Part shown: piece after piece, positions 33,499 to 42,202 of the stretch
How positions within the stretch are numbered: the stretch's first letter is position 1
Layout: every line of letters begins with the position of its first letter
Assembly: GCA_910578715.1 (NCBI GenBank)
Contig: CAJTRL010000002.1
Coordinates: 62,001-126,000, forward strand
Direction of reading: 5' to 3'
Origin: an uncultured Lachnospiraceae bacterium
GTDB lineage: Bacteria > Bacillota > Clostridia > Lachnospirales > Lachnospiraceae
Length of the DNA stretch: 64,000 nt
Made by a program: the position numbers and the translations under genes
The notes under the pieces: model-generated
The model's input: the letters and a program-made list of their open reading frames with translations, nothing else
The model's database searches: none
Told to the model about the DNA's origin: nothing

Positions 33499-34236
33499 AT
33501 GCGGATTGCGGTGTGCGATGACGAAAAGGAAGTAAGGGCGCTTCTGGGCAGTAAAATAAAAAAACTGCATCCGGAGGCGTCTCTCTTTGTGTATGAATCG
33601 GGGGAAGCGCTGCTGCGCTCAGAGGAGCGGTTTGATATCCTGTTTCTGGATATCCAGATGGAAGGAAGAAACGGCATGGAAACGGCGGCGGAGCTGCGCA
33701 AAACCAACAAACAGCTGATTCTGATTTTTATAACGGCGCTGGAGGAGTATGTTTTTCAGGCTTTTGACGTAGGCGCTTTTCATTATCTGGTGAAGCCGTT
33801 TACGGATGAAAAATTTGCGGCGGTGTTAAATGCCGCGGTTAAACAGTACGAAAATTTTGCCGATGAGGGGCGGAGAAAAGAAGCGGAGCCGGAAGAACGC
33901 TATCTTGTCATCAAGACGGGCGGCGTCCATACCAGAATCCGAATTGACGATATCATCTATGCGGAGGTATTTAACCGAAAAGTAATGATACACAGCGTGC
34001 ATGGGGACATCGAATATTACGGTAAACTGTCCGACCTGGAAAAACAGCTCGGAGAGGACTTTTTTCGCTCTCACAGGGCAAATCTGGTGCATTTCAAATA
34101 TGTGGAAAGATACAATGTGTCGGAAATCTGGCTGGAAAAAGGAACGGCGCTCATGGCGAAACAGAATTACGGGGAATTTGTGAAAAGATTTCTGCGCTAT
34201 AACCGTGTGAAGAGAAGTTCCAGGCTCCATTCCTGA
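33499..34236 (+). CDS. LytTR family response regulator
   Basis: 245 residues: receiver domain with acidic pair DDE (7-9), phospho-acceptor Asp about 52 in ILFLDIQMEGRNG and Lys in HYLVKPFTDEKF, then a LytTR DNA-binding domain (IRIDDIIYAEVFNRKVMIHSVHGDIEYYGKLSDLEKQL...FFRSHRANLVHFKYV). AgrA/VirR type. It precedes a GHKL kinase gene by 62 bases. No agrB or agrD-like signal-peptide genes are nearby, so the input signal is unknown. Confidence 0.92.
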   Translation: MRIAVCDDEKEVRALLGSKIKKLHPEASLFVYESGEALLRSEERFDILFLDIQMEGRNGMETAAELRKTNKQLILIFITALEEYVFQAFDVGAFHYLVKPFTDEKFAAVLNAAVKQYENFADEGRRKEAEPEERYLVIKTGGVHTRIRIDDIIYAEVFNRKVMIHSVHGDIEYYGKLSDLEKQLGEDFFRSHRANLVHFKYVERYNVSEIWLEKGTALMAKQNYGEFVKRFLRYNRVKRSSRLHS

Positions 34237-34298
34237 AGATGTTGTGTTAAGAACTGCGAAAAACAATAATAAAATAAGAAAGAAACAGAGACGATAAA

Positions 34299-35690
34299 AT
34301 GGAAATTTTGTGGGCGCTGGTTTCACGGCTGTACGGTATCGTAACAATTATCATATACGGATTGCTTTACGGACGGTTTATTACTCCTTTTTTGCATAAT
34401 AAAAAGGCTGTACGGCCTGTAAAAATCATATATATTTGTACGATGTCAGTGTTGTACCTGTTTCCCTACACAATGCACGGCTTTTTAGCCTATGCGCTGG
34501 GGGCGCTGGTGTTTTTTGTCGTTATTTACCTGTATGACCGGAGGAATCTGGAACAGAAAATATTCCTGTTTTTCTTTTTGTATCTGGTGGAGTGGACATG
34601 TCATGGGGTTCTGGTAATACCTCGACAGCTTTTGTTTCAGGGCTCATTGATTCTGGGTTCTGCCCTGGAATGGGGCGAATGGAATTATTTTGGCGCTTTT
34701 CTGCTGACCGAGTTCTGCCTTGCCCTGTGCCAGTATTTCGTGATGCGGATGCTGCTTAATATTATGGAACGGATTTATATCTATAAAAGCGAAAACATGA
34801 GCGGAAAAGAACTGGGGCTGATGCTGGCGATACCGATTTCGGTAATCATCGGTTATTTTGCTTTCGTCTTTTTCTCGGATATTTATCTTGAAGATACGAA
34901 GTGGTATATACAGGATACTCATGCGTCTTTTTACTGGGTGGTTGCGCTATATCAGAGTATCTCTTATGCCGCGCTCGTGGCGGTGGTCACTTTTTATCAG
35001 GATATGAAAAAGAATTACCGGAAGGAAAAAGAAAACGCTGTGCTTGCGGGACAGGTGAAAAGTCTGCAGAAGCATATCGGAGAGGTGGAGGCGCTCTATC
35101 AGGATATCCGGGGAATGAGGCACGATATGGGCAATCACATTATGATACTGGAAAATCTTTGTCAGAAGGAGAGACAGGCGGAGGCCATCGACTATCTGGA
35201 AAAGCTAAAAGGGCAGTTTCATGAGGCGGAAACGGAAATCAAAAGCGGCAATCCGGTTACGGATATCCTTTTAACGGAGAGCAAAAAAGAAGCGGAGCAG
35301 AGGGGAATTTCTTTCGCGTGCGGTTTCCATTACCCGGAGGGCACGTCGGTCAATGCTTTCGATGTCAGCATTATTTTGAATAACGCGCTGAATAATGCGA
35401 TAGAAGGCGCGGTGGCGTGTATTATGCCGGGGATAGAGCCGTTTGTCCGAGTTTCTTCTTACCGGGAGAAAAACGTCTATATGATAGAGGTGGCGAACAG
35501 CCTGAAAGGACAGGTTTTTCTGGAAGAAGAGAGCGGGCTTCCGGGGACGACCAAAGGAGATAACGGGGAACATGGCTATGGCCTGAATAATATCCGCCAG
35601 GTGGCGCGGAAATATTTCGGAGATATTGCGATAGAGCAGACGGAGGGCGTATTTTTGCTACATGTGATGCTTTTGACAGGGGGAGTCTGA
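34299..35690 (+). CDS. GHKL-domain sensor histidine kinase (AgrC type)
   Basis: 463 residues: six or so N-terminal membrane helices (about 5-215), a coiled linker, the phospho-acceptor region DIRGMRHDMGNHIMILENL with conserved HDxxNH, and the GHKL ATPase domain with NNALNNAIEGA (N-box) and GEHGYGLNNIRQVA (G-box). This is the AgrC/quorum-sensing-type kinase layout. A weak ribosome binding site (GAGACG) precedes the ATG. Partner of the LytTR regulator. Confidence 0.9.
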   Translation: MEILWALVSRLYGIVTIIIYGLLYGRFITPFLHNKKAVRPVKIIYICTMSVLYLFPYTMHGFLAYALGALVFFVVIYLYDRRNLEQKIFLFFFLYLVEWTCHGVLVIPRQLLFQGSLILGSALEWGEWNYFGAFLLTEFCLALCQYFVMRMLLNIMERIYIYKSENMSGKELGLMLAIPISVIIGYFAFVFFSDIYLEDTKWYIQDTHASFYWVVALYQSISYAALVAVVTFYQDMKKNYRKEKENAVLAGQVKSLQKHIGEVEALYQDIRGMRHDMGNHIMILENLCQKERQAEAIDYLEKLKGQFHEAETEIKSGNPVTDILLTESKKEAEQRGISFACGFHYPEGTSVNAFDVSIILNNALNNAIEGAVACIMPGIEPFVRVSSYREKNVYMIEVANSLKGQVFLEEESGLPGTTKGDNGEHGYGLNNIRQVARKYFGDIAIEQTEGVFLLHVMLLTGGV

Positions 35691-35949
35691 AAATGGGAGC
35701 TTGAAAGCGGGCCCTTGAAAGTGGACCTGAATGTCAGAAACGCTTTGACAACGAAAAAAGTCGTATTGACAACAAAGCGCTTATGCGGGAAAAAATTCAT
35801 GCCGAAACACAGGATGAAAATAAAAATTTCACCATCCGGTTCCGTTAGTCCTTTGAAGTGGGCAGACAGGAGTCAGGATGGAAAAAGATTTGCTGGCTGT
35901 GCCGGATTTGCAGGGATGCAGTCATCGAAAGAAAGGAAGGAATACAGAC

Positions 35950-36750
35950 ATGGTTATCAGCGGTGTAAACGGAGCTGGCGGAGCCGGCATGCAGGCGGGC
36001 GCGATGGGAAGAGGTCAGGCAGAGGATGCTGTAAGCAAGAGACTGATGCAGCAGATAGAAAATGCGCAGAAGCAGTTACAGGAGATTTACGCCAACAGCG
36101 AAATGAGCGTGGAAGAAAAGATGAAAAGGCGTCAGGAAATCCAGAAGGAAATCAGCGAACTGAACAGCCAGCTGCGCCAGCATCAGATGGAAATGCAGAG
36201 AAAAGAAGCGGAAGAAGCCAAAAAGAAACAGGCGGAAAGCGCTTCCGCGGCAGAGCGTTCCGGTAATTCCCAAAAGAAAAATGCGAAAGACGGACAGGTT
36301 GACGTTCAGATTTCTGCGGAAGGCATGCAGGCAATGCTTTCTGCGGATGGAGCCATGAAACAGGCGAAGGTACAGGGCAGCGTCGCTGCTTCGATGGATG
36401 GAAAGGCGGGCGTGCTGGAAGCGGAAATCAAACTGGACAGCGCCCGGAACGGCGATACGTCGGCAAAAGAAGCGCAACTTGCCGATGTAAAACAGAAGGC
36501 GGAGGGTGCGACGGCTTCTCAGATGAAAACGCTTGCCGAGGCGGGAGAAGCGCTGGCGGAAGCGAATAAGGCAACGACGGGTGCGGATAAAACATCAGCG
36601 GGCGCAGATGAAACGCGGAAAGCGGAAGAGGACGGAGAGAAGAAAGTGCAGAAGGATGACGAATCCGCCGCTGCAGCGGGAGAAAACGGCGGCGAAGAGA
36701 ACAATGGGGCAGCCGGAGGATATTATGTGCCGGTAGATGTCAGACTGTAA
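35950..36750 (+). CDS. FlxA-like family protein
   Basis: 266 residues, starting MVISGVNGAGGAGMQAG with GGAAGG upstream (an in-frame ATG at 35878 lacks one). Residues about 35-95 form a charged coiled coil (QQIENAQKQLQEIYANSEMSVEEKMKRRQEIQKEISELNSQL) matching the FlxA-like family common in Lachnospiraceae. The remainder is low complexity, rich in Ala/Glu/Lys, with repeated TGADKTSAGADETRK; it ends GYYVPVDVRL. Function unknown. The 259-base spacer before it holds a CGCTTTG/CAAAGCG inverted repeat (35741-35779) and no clear promoter. Confidence 0.75.
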   Translation: MVISGVNGAGGAGMQAGAMGRGQAEDAVSKRLMQQIENAQKQLQEIYANSEMSVEEKMKRRQEIQKEISELNSQLRQHQMEMQRKEAEEAKKKQAESASAAERSGNSQKKNAKDGQVDVQISAEGMQAMLSADGAMKQAKVQGSVAASMDGKAGVLEAEIKLDSARNGDTSAKEAQLADVKQKAEGATASQMKTLAEAGEALAEANKATTGADKTSAGADETRKAEEDGEKKVQKDDESAAAAGENGGEENNGAAGGYYVPVDVRL

Positions 36751-36790
36751 CGGCCGGACAGCCGTCCGATACGGCAAAAGGGGAGTACTG

Positions 36791-36833
36791 GCTCCCGGAA
36801 GCATTTCTGAAGGAGATGTTTCCGGGGGCTTTC
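36791..36833 (+). terminator. Terminator-like hairpin after the FlxA-like gene
   Basis: A 14-bp stem, GCTCCCGGAAGCAT (36791-36804) with ATGTTTCCGGGGGC (36816-36829), two G-T wobbles, then only TTTCT. A moderate terminator. Confidence 0.65.
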
Positions 36834-36943
36834 TACTATTAAGAAATTGTGATACCGGAGGTAAATGATTAATCCGGCATGACAAAAACGATAAAACATT
36901 TAAAATAATGCAAAAAAGATAATGTAAAAACATAATATTTATA

Positions 36944-36972
36944 TTGCAATAAAGGAAATTTCATGATACAAT
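36944..36972 (+). promoter_or_regulatory. Promoter of Rpn-family gene 2
   Basis: TTGCAA (36944-36949), 17-base spacer, TACAAT (36967-36972), extended -10 TGATACAAT, the same layout as at 69 and 6539. Confidence 0.6.
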
Positions 36973-37104
36973 ACCGATAGAAAACAAATCTTGATTCTAA
37001 TATTGTGCACTTGTTTATGAAAGAAGCGGAAAATGTCTGTGGAACGGACCGCTTTCGGGTGCATATTCCGGCAGTTCTGCCAGAGATTCTCGTTTGTTTG
37101 GCAG
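36973..37104 (+). ncRNA. Structured leader of Rpn-family gene 2
   Basis: Homologous to the leader at 6568-6693. The ends are nearly identical (ACCGATA-AAAACAAATCTTGATTCT, and CATATTCCGGCAGTTCTGCC), but the first stem is replaced: TGCAC (37006-37010)/GTGCA (37059-37063) around AAGCGG (37024-37029)/CCGCTT (37049-37054). CTGCC (37077-37081) can again pair with either GGCAG 37070-37074 or GGCAG 37100-37104. Structure kept while sequence changes argues for a functional RNA fold. Confidence 0.5.
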
Positions 37105-37275
37105 GATTGCAGCTCTGAAATGGACAAGAGATAGAGGGCATGAAAAGGATAGTAGAAACAAATCCGCATTGATATTTCTGTATATGTGGACCGCACAGCA
37201 CAGTTTATGGATTTTGTGACCGGTTTTCCGTTTTCTTTGAGGCTTTCCTGTACAAAAAGAAAAGGAGAGCTATTT

Positions 37276-38148
37276 TTGAAGAAAGAAACGGTAATTGAAA
37301 CTTTTGAAGAACAGAAAATGAGTGTTGCAAAATACCAGTTGACCAGTGATTTGTTTGCCGGGAAAGTATTTGAGGATTTGGAAGCAGCCCAGGAGCTGTG
37401 CAGAATTTTGATGCAGAACGACCGTATTATACTGCGCAGCGTCAGAACGCAGTATGTGATTCAGAATCTGGAAAATCATTCGGTAGTGCTGGATATTTTT
37501 GCAGAAGAGCAGCAAGGAAACCTGATTGATATTGAAATTCAGATGTACCGGGAAAAGGCTCCGTTTAAACGAAGCCGCTATTATCAGTCCAGTATTGATA
37601 TGAGCATTCTGGAAAAAGGAAAACCTTATCATACGCTTCCGGATGTAACCATTATTTATCTGACAAAAGAAGACTTCATCGGGGAGCGGAAGGGGTTCTA
37701 TAACATAGACAGGAAATCCGGCGGACAGGAAGTAACAATGTGCCTGGAAAACGGCTTTCATGAGAAATATTATAATCTGGAATACCCGGTGGACGATATG
37801 CGTATCAATGAATTACTGCACTATTTTCAGCACTCGGAACCGTTTTATAAGACGGAGAATTTTCCGAGAATCGTAGAGCGTGTCAGCTATTTGAAAACAA
37901 AAAAGGAGGGTGTGGCGCTGATGTGTGAAATTACGGACAGAATCAGACGGGAAGGAAGAGAAGAAGGACGGATTATCGGAAAAGTGGAAGATATTCTGGA
38001 ATTGCTGGAAGAGCTGGGAAAGATTCCCCAGTGGATTGCCACGCGAATCGGACAGGAAACAGACCCGGAGCAGTTGCGGAAGTGGCATAAATGCGCGGCA
38101 AAAGCGTCGGATATGGCAGAATTTGAAGCGCTTTTTTCAAGACTTTAA
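37276..38148 (+). CDS. Rpn-family recombination-promoting nuclease / putative transposase (copy 2)
   Basis: 290 residues from a TTG start with AAAAGGAGAG about 8 bases upstream. Paralogue of 6778-7647: EEQKMSVAKYQLTSDLFAGKVFEDLEAAQ opens the conserved core; LDIFAEE and IDIEIQMYR supply the PD-(D/E)XK acidic residues; IIYLTKEDFIGE follows. The C-terminus has the charged RREGREEGRIIGK segment. The last 12 bases overlap the convergent AraC gene. Members are described as recombination-promoting nucleases or putative transposases; no terminal inverted repeats are visible around it. Confidence 0.8.
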   Translation: MKKETVIETFEEQKMSVAKYQLTSDLFAGKVFEDLEAAQELCRILMQNDRIILRSVRTQYVIQNLENHSVVLDIFAEEQQGNLIDIEIQMYREKAPFKRSRYYQSSIDMSILEKGKPYHTLPDVTIIYLTKEDFIGERKGFYNIDRKSGGQEVTMCLENGFHEKYYNLEYPVDDMRINELLHYFQHSEPFYKTENFPRIVERVSYLKTKKEGVALMCEITDRIRREGREEGRIIGKVEDILELLEELGKIPQWIATRIGQETDPEQLRKWHKCAAKASDMAEFEALFSRL

Positions 38149-39027
38149 TGCTCCCGGAAAGCTGCGTTTCCGGTACTCGTCCGGAGAACATCCTGTCTTT
38201 TTCAGAAACTGCCTGTTAAAATTGGAAAGATTATTATAACCGCAGCAAAAAGCGATGTCGGAAATTTTGTCCCTGGTGGCGGAGAGCGCATCACAGGCGG
38301 CGTTCAGCCGTAACTGGGTGAGATGTTCGATGGCGCTGACGCCGACCGTATCTTTGAAGCATTTCATGAAGTAGCTTTTGCTTAGATGGGCAAGGGCTGC
38401 GAGCTGTTCTATCGTAATATCGTTCTGATAATTTCCAGCCATATATTCGAGAACCGGGCGGATGATTTCGTCGCGTCCGGCGCTGTCATCCGGCTGAAAT
38501 ATGATATGACCGCCGCATTCCAGCAGCCAGAATAACCGCAGAAGTTCGCTTTTTAATAATAAATCCGTCCGGGGCGTATTTTCGTGCACGCAGAAGAGAA
38601 TCCGTTCCGTCGTACGTTTCATTTCTACATAATTTTCCATTTCAGGATGGATATGGACGTTAATGCGGATATTGCCGTTTATGATGGGCCATATACATTC
38701 TGCGCTGCAGCGGTCGCTGCTGTTGGCGCCGAGCAGAACGGAACTGAATACGAAAGCGTCGTAAACCAATATATTGTCTTTACAGGGATAAGCGGTATGA
38801 AGCATGTTGGGCGGAAAAATCAGAATATCCCCTTCGACCGCCTCAAATTTCCTGCCGCCGCATATAAATTCCCCTTTTCCACGATAAAGGTAGTTGATTT
38901 CAAATTCGCTGTGCCAGTGCATCGGTACGTTTGCAAAATATTCAGGCAGCCGGCATTCGTAATAACTGTATGGAACGAGGGTGGTGCTGTGTTGTCTTTT
39001 TTCTTCGGTCTTTCTGTCGGGCGTCAT
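38137..39027 (-). CDS. AraC family transcriptional regulator with cupin domain
   Basis: 296 residues: N-terminal cupin sensor (VPMHWHSEFEINYLYRGKGEF, GDILIFPPNMLHTAYP) and C-terminal AraC pair of helix-turn-helix motifs (ITIEQLAALAHLSKSYFMKCFKDTVG, KISDIAFCCGYNNLSNFNRQFLKKTGCSPDEYR). AAAGGAAA precedes the start. It is divergent from the GH31 gene across a 403-base spacer and probably controls it in response to an imported sugar; this is inferred from position. Confidence 0.9.
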   Translation of the reverse strand: MTPDRKTEEKRQHSTTLVPYSYYECRLPEYFANVPMHWHSEFEINYLYRGKGEFICGGRKFEAVEGDILIFPPNMLHTAYPCKDNILVYDAFVFSSVLLGANSSDRCSAECIWPIINGNIRINVHIHPEMENYVEMKRTTERILFCVHENTPRTDLLLKSELLRLFWLLECGGHIIFQPDDSAGRDEIIRPVLEYMAGNYQNDITIEQLAALAHLSKSYFMKCFKDTVGVSAIEHLTQLRLNAACDALSATRDKISDIAFCCGYNNLSNFNRQFLKKTGCSPDEYRKRSFPGALKS

Positions 39028-39186
39028 TGGATTTCCTTTCTGTGGACGGTGGTTTTGCCGGGAATGTTGGGAAGTAGGATAGTATTATAAAACAGTAGTA
39101 TTTCAATAGTATTATACCTTTGATAATAGTATTATATCATTAAAAGGTTTTCTTCTCAAGGGTTTGCCGGAGGATTTGGGGTGCTG

Positions 39187-39365
39187 TATTTCACGCCTCC
39201 GCCCGCGCAACGAGTAGTTCTCTTTGGAGGCACGCTTTCGCTCCGCTAAAGGATGTAGCGGTACTAAGGATTTTGTGACGCAGGCGACCCAAAATCCAAG
39301 TACCGACATCCTTTACAGGGCCTCCGTCAGAGAACTACGCGCAGCGCGGGCGGAGGCGTGAAATA
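39187..39365 (+). other. Long near-perfect hairpin element
   Basis: A 179-base inverted repeat with a perfect 22-bp outer stem (39187-39208 with 39344-39365). Continuing inward: TAGTTCTCT (39215)/AGAGAACTA (39329), GGAGGC (39226)/GCCTCC (39320), AAAGGATGT (39248)/ACATCCTTT (39306), CGGTACT (39259)/AGTACCG (39299) and GGATTTTG (39268)/CAAAATCC (39290), with a 14-base top loop. The outer stem is very GC-rich. It lies between the AraC and GH31 genes; the rest of the 403-base spacer holds no gene. Confidence 0.85.
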
Positions 39366-39430
39366 GAGCGGGACTATTGAGCGGGAAACGAATTGGTGCG
39401 GATGACAGAAGACAAGAACGGAGGGTGTAT

Positions 39431-41455
39431 ATGAGATTTGAAAACGATAACGGGGCGCTGGTTTGTTATCACAATGGAGAAACGGTCAGAATCGAGGCCT
39501 GGGGGAAGGACTCGCTGCGCGTGCGCGCGGCTGTGGGGGCTTCATTTACCGGGAAAAGATGGGCGTTGACCGAAGAAGTCAGCCAATGTGATACGAAAGT
39601 GATTGTGGAAGAGGAAGACCACTGGGTGGGCGACGGCACGGTAGATAAAAAAGAGATTGCGACGATTATCAACGGTCGCATCAGGGCAGTTGTAAATTTT
39701 GCGGGGATTCTTTCTTTTTATAAAGACGACAGACTGATTCTGCGGGAATATTTCCGGTTTTATGACGGAACGATTTCCAGAGAAAGCAGATGTCTGAAAC
39801 TGCTGGGCAGAGAGTGGAAGGGCATTATCGGCGGAAGCGAGTATTCTCTGAATGTGAAATTTGAGAGCAATCATGGAGAAAAAATCTTCGGAATGGGGCA
39901 GTATCAGCAGGACTGCATGGATTTGAAAGGCTGTGTGCTGGAACTGGCGCAGCGCAATTCTCAGATTTCCGTGCCTTTTGCGGTTTCGTCGATGGGATAT
40001 GGCTTTCTCTGGAACAATCCGGCGGTGGGCCGCGTGACATTTGGCCGGAATTATTATGAGTGGATTGCCAGGGCGACGAAGGAAATGGACTACTGGATTA
40101 CCGCCGCGGACACGCCGAAGGAGATTCTTGCAAATTATACGGAAGCGACCGGGCGCGCGGAAATGTTCCCGGAGGATTTGATGGGCCTGTGGCAGTGCAA
40201 GCTGCGTTACAGAACTCAGGAAGAGGTATTGAGCGTGGCGCGGAAATACCGGGAAGAGGGCATCCAAATCGACCAGATTGTTATCGACTTTTTCCACTGG
40301 ACGCTTCAGGGAGACTGGAAGTTTGACGAAAAGTACTGGCCCGACCCGAAGGCGATGGTGGATGAGCTGCATGAAATGGGCATTAAAGTCATCGTGTCGG
40401 TATGGCCTTCTGTGGACCGGAAGAGCGAAAACTTCGGGCCTATGATGGAAAAAGGGCTGTTAATCCGGACGGAGCGCGGCGCGGCCCAGACCTATGATTA
40501 TCAGGGCGACTGCGTGGAAATCGACCCTTTTAACCCGGAAACGAGAAAATATGTATGGGAAGTATGCAAAAAAAATTATTACGATTATGGAATCGACGCC
40601 TTCTGGCTGGACAATTCCGAGCCGGATTACGGGGTTTATGATTTTGAAAATTACCGTTACTGCGACGGTCCGGCGCTTGCGCTGAGCAATATCTACCCGC
40701 AGATGTACAGCCGTGTTTTTTATGATGAAATGAGCGGGCCTGGAAAAGGAAGCGTGGTCAATCTGCTGCGCTGTGCCTGGGCGGGTTCCCAGAAATACGG
40801 CAATGTAATCTGGTCGGGCGATGTGCCGAGCACTTTTGAAGCGTTTGCGGACCAGATTCAGTGCGGGCTGAATATGGGACTTGCGGGCATTCCCTGGTGG
40901 ACCACCGATATCGGCGGTTTTATGACTGACGATGTGAACGACGAGGATTTCAGGCAGCTTTTAATCCGCTGGTATCAGTTTGCGGTTTATTCCCCGGTGC
41001 TTCGCATGCACGGGGACAGAGGGCCGTACAATATCCCTCCTCTGGACGAGCGGGACTGGGGCGGCGGTTATCTGCATACCGGTCAGCCGAACGAGCTTTG
41101 GAGCTATGGGGAAGAGAATTATGCCATTATGAAAAAATACTATGACCTCCGCATTTCCATGCACGATTATATCCGCGGATTATATGAAGAGGCACATGAG
41201 AACGGTTCGCCGCTGCTTCGGACGATGTTTTACGAGTTCCCGGATGATGCGAAGTGCTGGGAGCTTTCCGACCAGTATATGTTCGGTGAAAAGTATCTGG
41301 TGGCGCCGATTCTGCATTTGCATGAATTTGAACGCGACGTTTATCTGCCGGAAGGAAAATGGATGCTGACCTCCACCGGAGAGACTTACGAAGGAAAACA
41401 GGTCGTCCGTGTGAAAGCGCCGATTGATTATATGCCGGTATTTGAAAATATATGA
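39431..41455 (+). CDS. GH31 family glycosidase (alpha-xylosidase/alpha-glucosidase type)
   Basis: 674 residues, no signal peptide. N-terminal beta-sandwich (to about 230), then the GH31 barrel: GLWQCKLRYRTQEEVLSVA, QIVIDFFHWTLQGDWKFDEKYWPDP, the nucleophile region IDAFWLDNSEPDYG (catalytic Asp in WLDNSEPD), SGDVPSTFEAF, GIPWWTTDIGGF, and RMHGDRGP. The FHWTLQGDW and LDNSEPD motifs are nearer to alpha-xylosidases than to maltases, but substrate remains open. GGAGG lies 7 bases before the chosen ATG; an upstream ATG at 39377 is inside repeat-rich DNA. A terminator follows. Confidence 0.9.
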   Translation: MRFENDNGALVCYHNGETVRIEAWGKDSLRVRAAVGASFTGKRWALTEEVSQCDTKVIVEEEDHWVGDGTVDKKEIATIINGRIRAVVNFAGILSFYKDDRLILREYFRFYDGTISRESRCLKLLGREWKGIIGGSEYSLNVKFESNHGEKIFGMGQYQQDCMDLKGCVLELAQRNSQISVPFAVSSMGYGFLWNNPAVGRVTFGRNYYEWIARATKEMDYWITAADTPKEILANYTEATGRAEMFPEDLMGLWQCKLRYRTQEEVLSVARKYREEGIQIDQIVIDFFHWTLQGDWKFDEKYWPDPKAMVDELHEMGIKVIVSVWPSVDRKSENFGPMMEKGLLIRTERGAAQTYDYQGDCVEIDPFNPETRKYVWEVCKKNYYDYGIDAFWLDNSEPDYGVYDFENYRYCDGPALALSNIYPQMYSRVFYDEMSGPGKGSVVNLLRCAWAGSQKYGNVIWSGDVPSTFEAFADQIQCGLNMGLAGIPWWTTDIGGFMTDDVNDEDFRQLLIRWYQFAVYSPVLRMHGDRGPYNIPPLDERDWGGGYLHTGQPNELWSYGEENYAIMKKYYDLRISMHDYIRGLYEEAHENGSPLLRTMFYEFPDDAKCWELSDQYMFGEKYLVAPILHLHEFERDVYLPEGKWMLTSTGETYEGKQVVRVKAPIDYMPVFENI

Positions 41456-41489
41456 CTGCATCGGTCAAACGAACTGAATATTATCAAAG

Positions 41490-41531
41490 AACTGCTGTGC
41501 CTGTAATTTCAAATGGTACAGCAGTTTTTTT
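41490..41531 (+). terminator. Rho-independent terminator after GH31
   Basis: AACTGCTGT (41490-41498) with ACAGCAGTT (41518-41526), followed by T to 41531. Confidence 0.85.
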
Positions 41532-41619
41532 CCCTGCCTGATTGGATAAAATAATTTGGGACGTTTTGTTTTTTGGGGCCGTCTAATCAATAAAATACAA
41601 AGGAAAGGAAACATTGCTG

Positions 41620-42114
41620 ATGGACAATTTAGTAAAGCGTGCACAGCGGGGAGATGCGGATGCGTTTGCCGAACTGGTGCAGTCCCAGATGCAGAATATG
41701 TATAAGACCGCAAGAGCAATGCTCCGGAACGATGAAGACGCTGCGGACGCCATATCCGATACGATTCTGGCCTGTTGGGAAAAGATGGAACAGTTAAAAA
41801 AGACGGAATTTTTCAAAACGTGGATGACAAGGATTCTGATTAACAAGTGTAATGACTATTTGCGGCAGAGAAAAAAGGCTTATCCTGTCGAGGAGGTAGA
41901 AGAGACGCCCATATCCACGGAGGAATACGAGAATGTGGAGTGGATGGAACTGATAAACTGCCTGGATGAAAAATATCGGCTCATCATGGTTTTGTATTAT
42001 GTAAACGGATTAAAAACGACGGAAATCGGCTCGATTCTGCATATGCCGGACAGTACGGTGCGGACAAGGCTGGCGAGAGGGAGAAGCCGGATGGCGGAAT
42101 TGTATACCGTATGA
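41620..42114 (+). CDS. ECF-type RNA polymerase sigma factor
   Basis: 164 residues. Region 2 (DAFAELVQSQMQNMYKTARAMLRNDEDAADAISDTILACWEKMEQL) and region 4 (LIMVLYYVNGLKTTEIGSILHMPDSTVRTRLARGRSRM) are both present, with no region 1 or 3. AAAGGAAAGG lies about 10 bases upstream; a TTG at 41614 is an alternative start. The following gene encodes a DUF4179 membrane protein, the usual anti-sigma partner in Firmicutes, so the pair is probably a cell-envelope stress switch. Confidence 0.9.
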   Translation: MDNLVKRAQRGDADAFAELVQSQMQNMYKTARAMLRNDEDAADAISDTILACWEKMEQLKKTEFFKTWMTRILINKCNDYLRQRKKAYPVEEVEETPISTEEYENVEWMELINCLDEKYRLIMVLYYVNGLKTTEIGSILHMPDSTVRTRLARGRSRMAELYTV

Positions 42115-42202
42115 AACAAGGTTTGCAAAGGGAAAGGAATGGTTATTATTGTATGCAAAATTGTGTCTGAGGGCACAAATTCGCAGATTGAGAAAGGAGC
42201 AT

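Noticed and set aside
38149..38250. Insertion-sequence ends flanking Rpn copy 2
   Set aside because: The DNA right of the gene belongs to the convergent AraC gene; no inverted repeat matching the left side was found.
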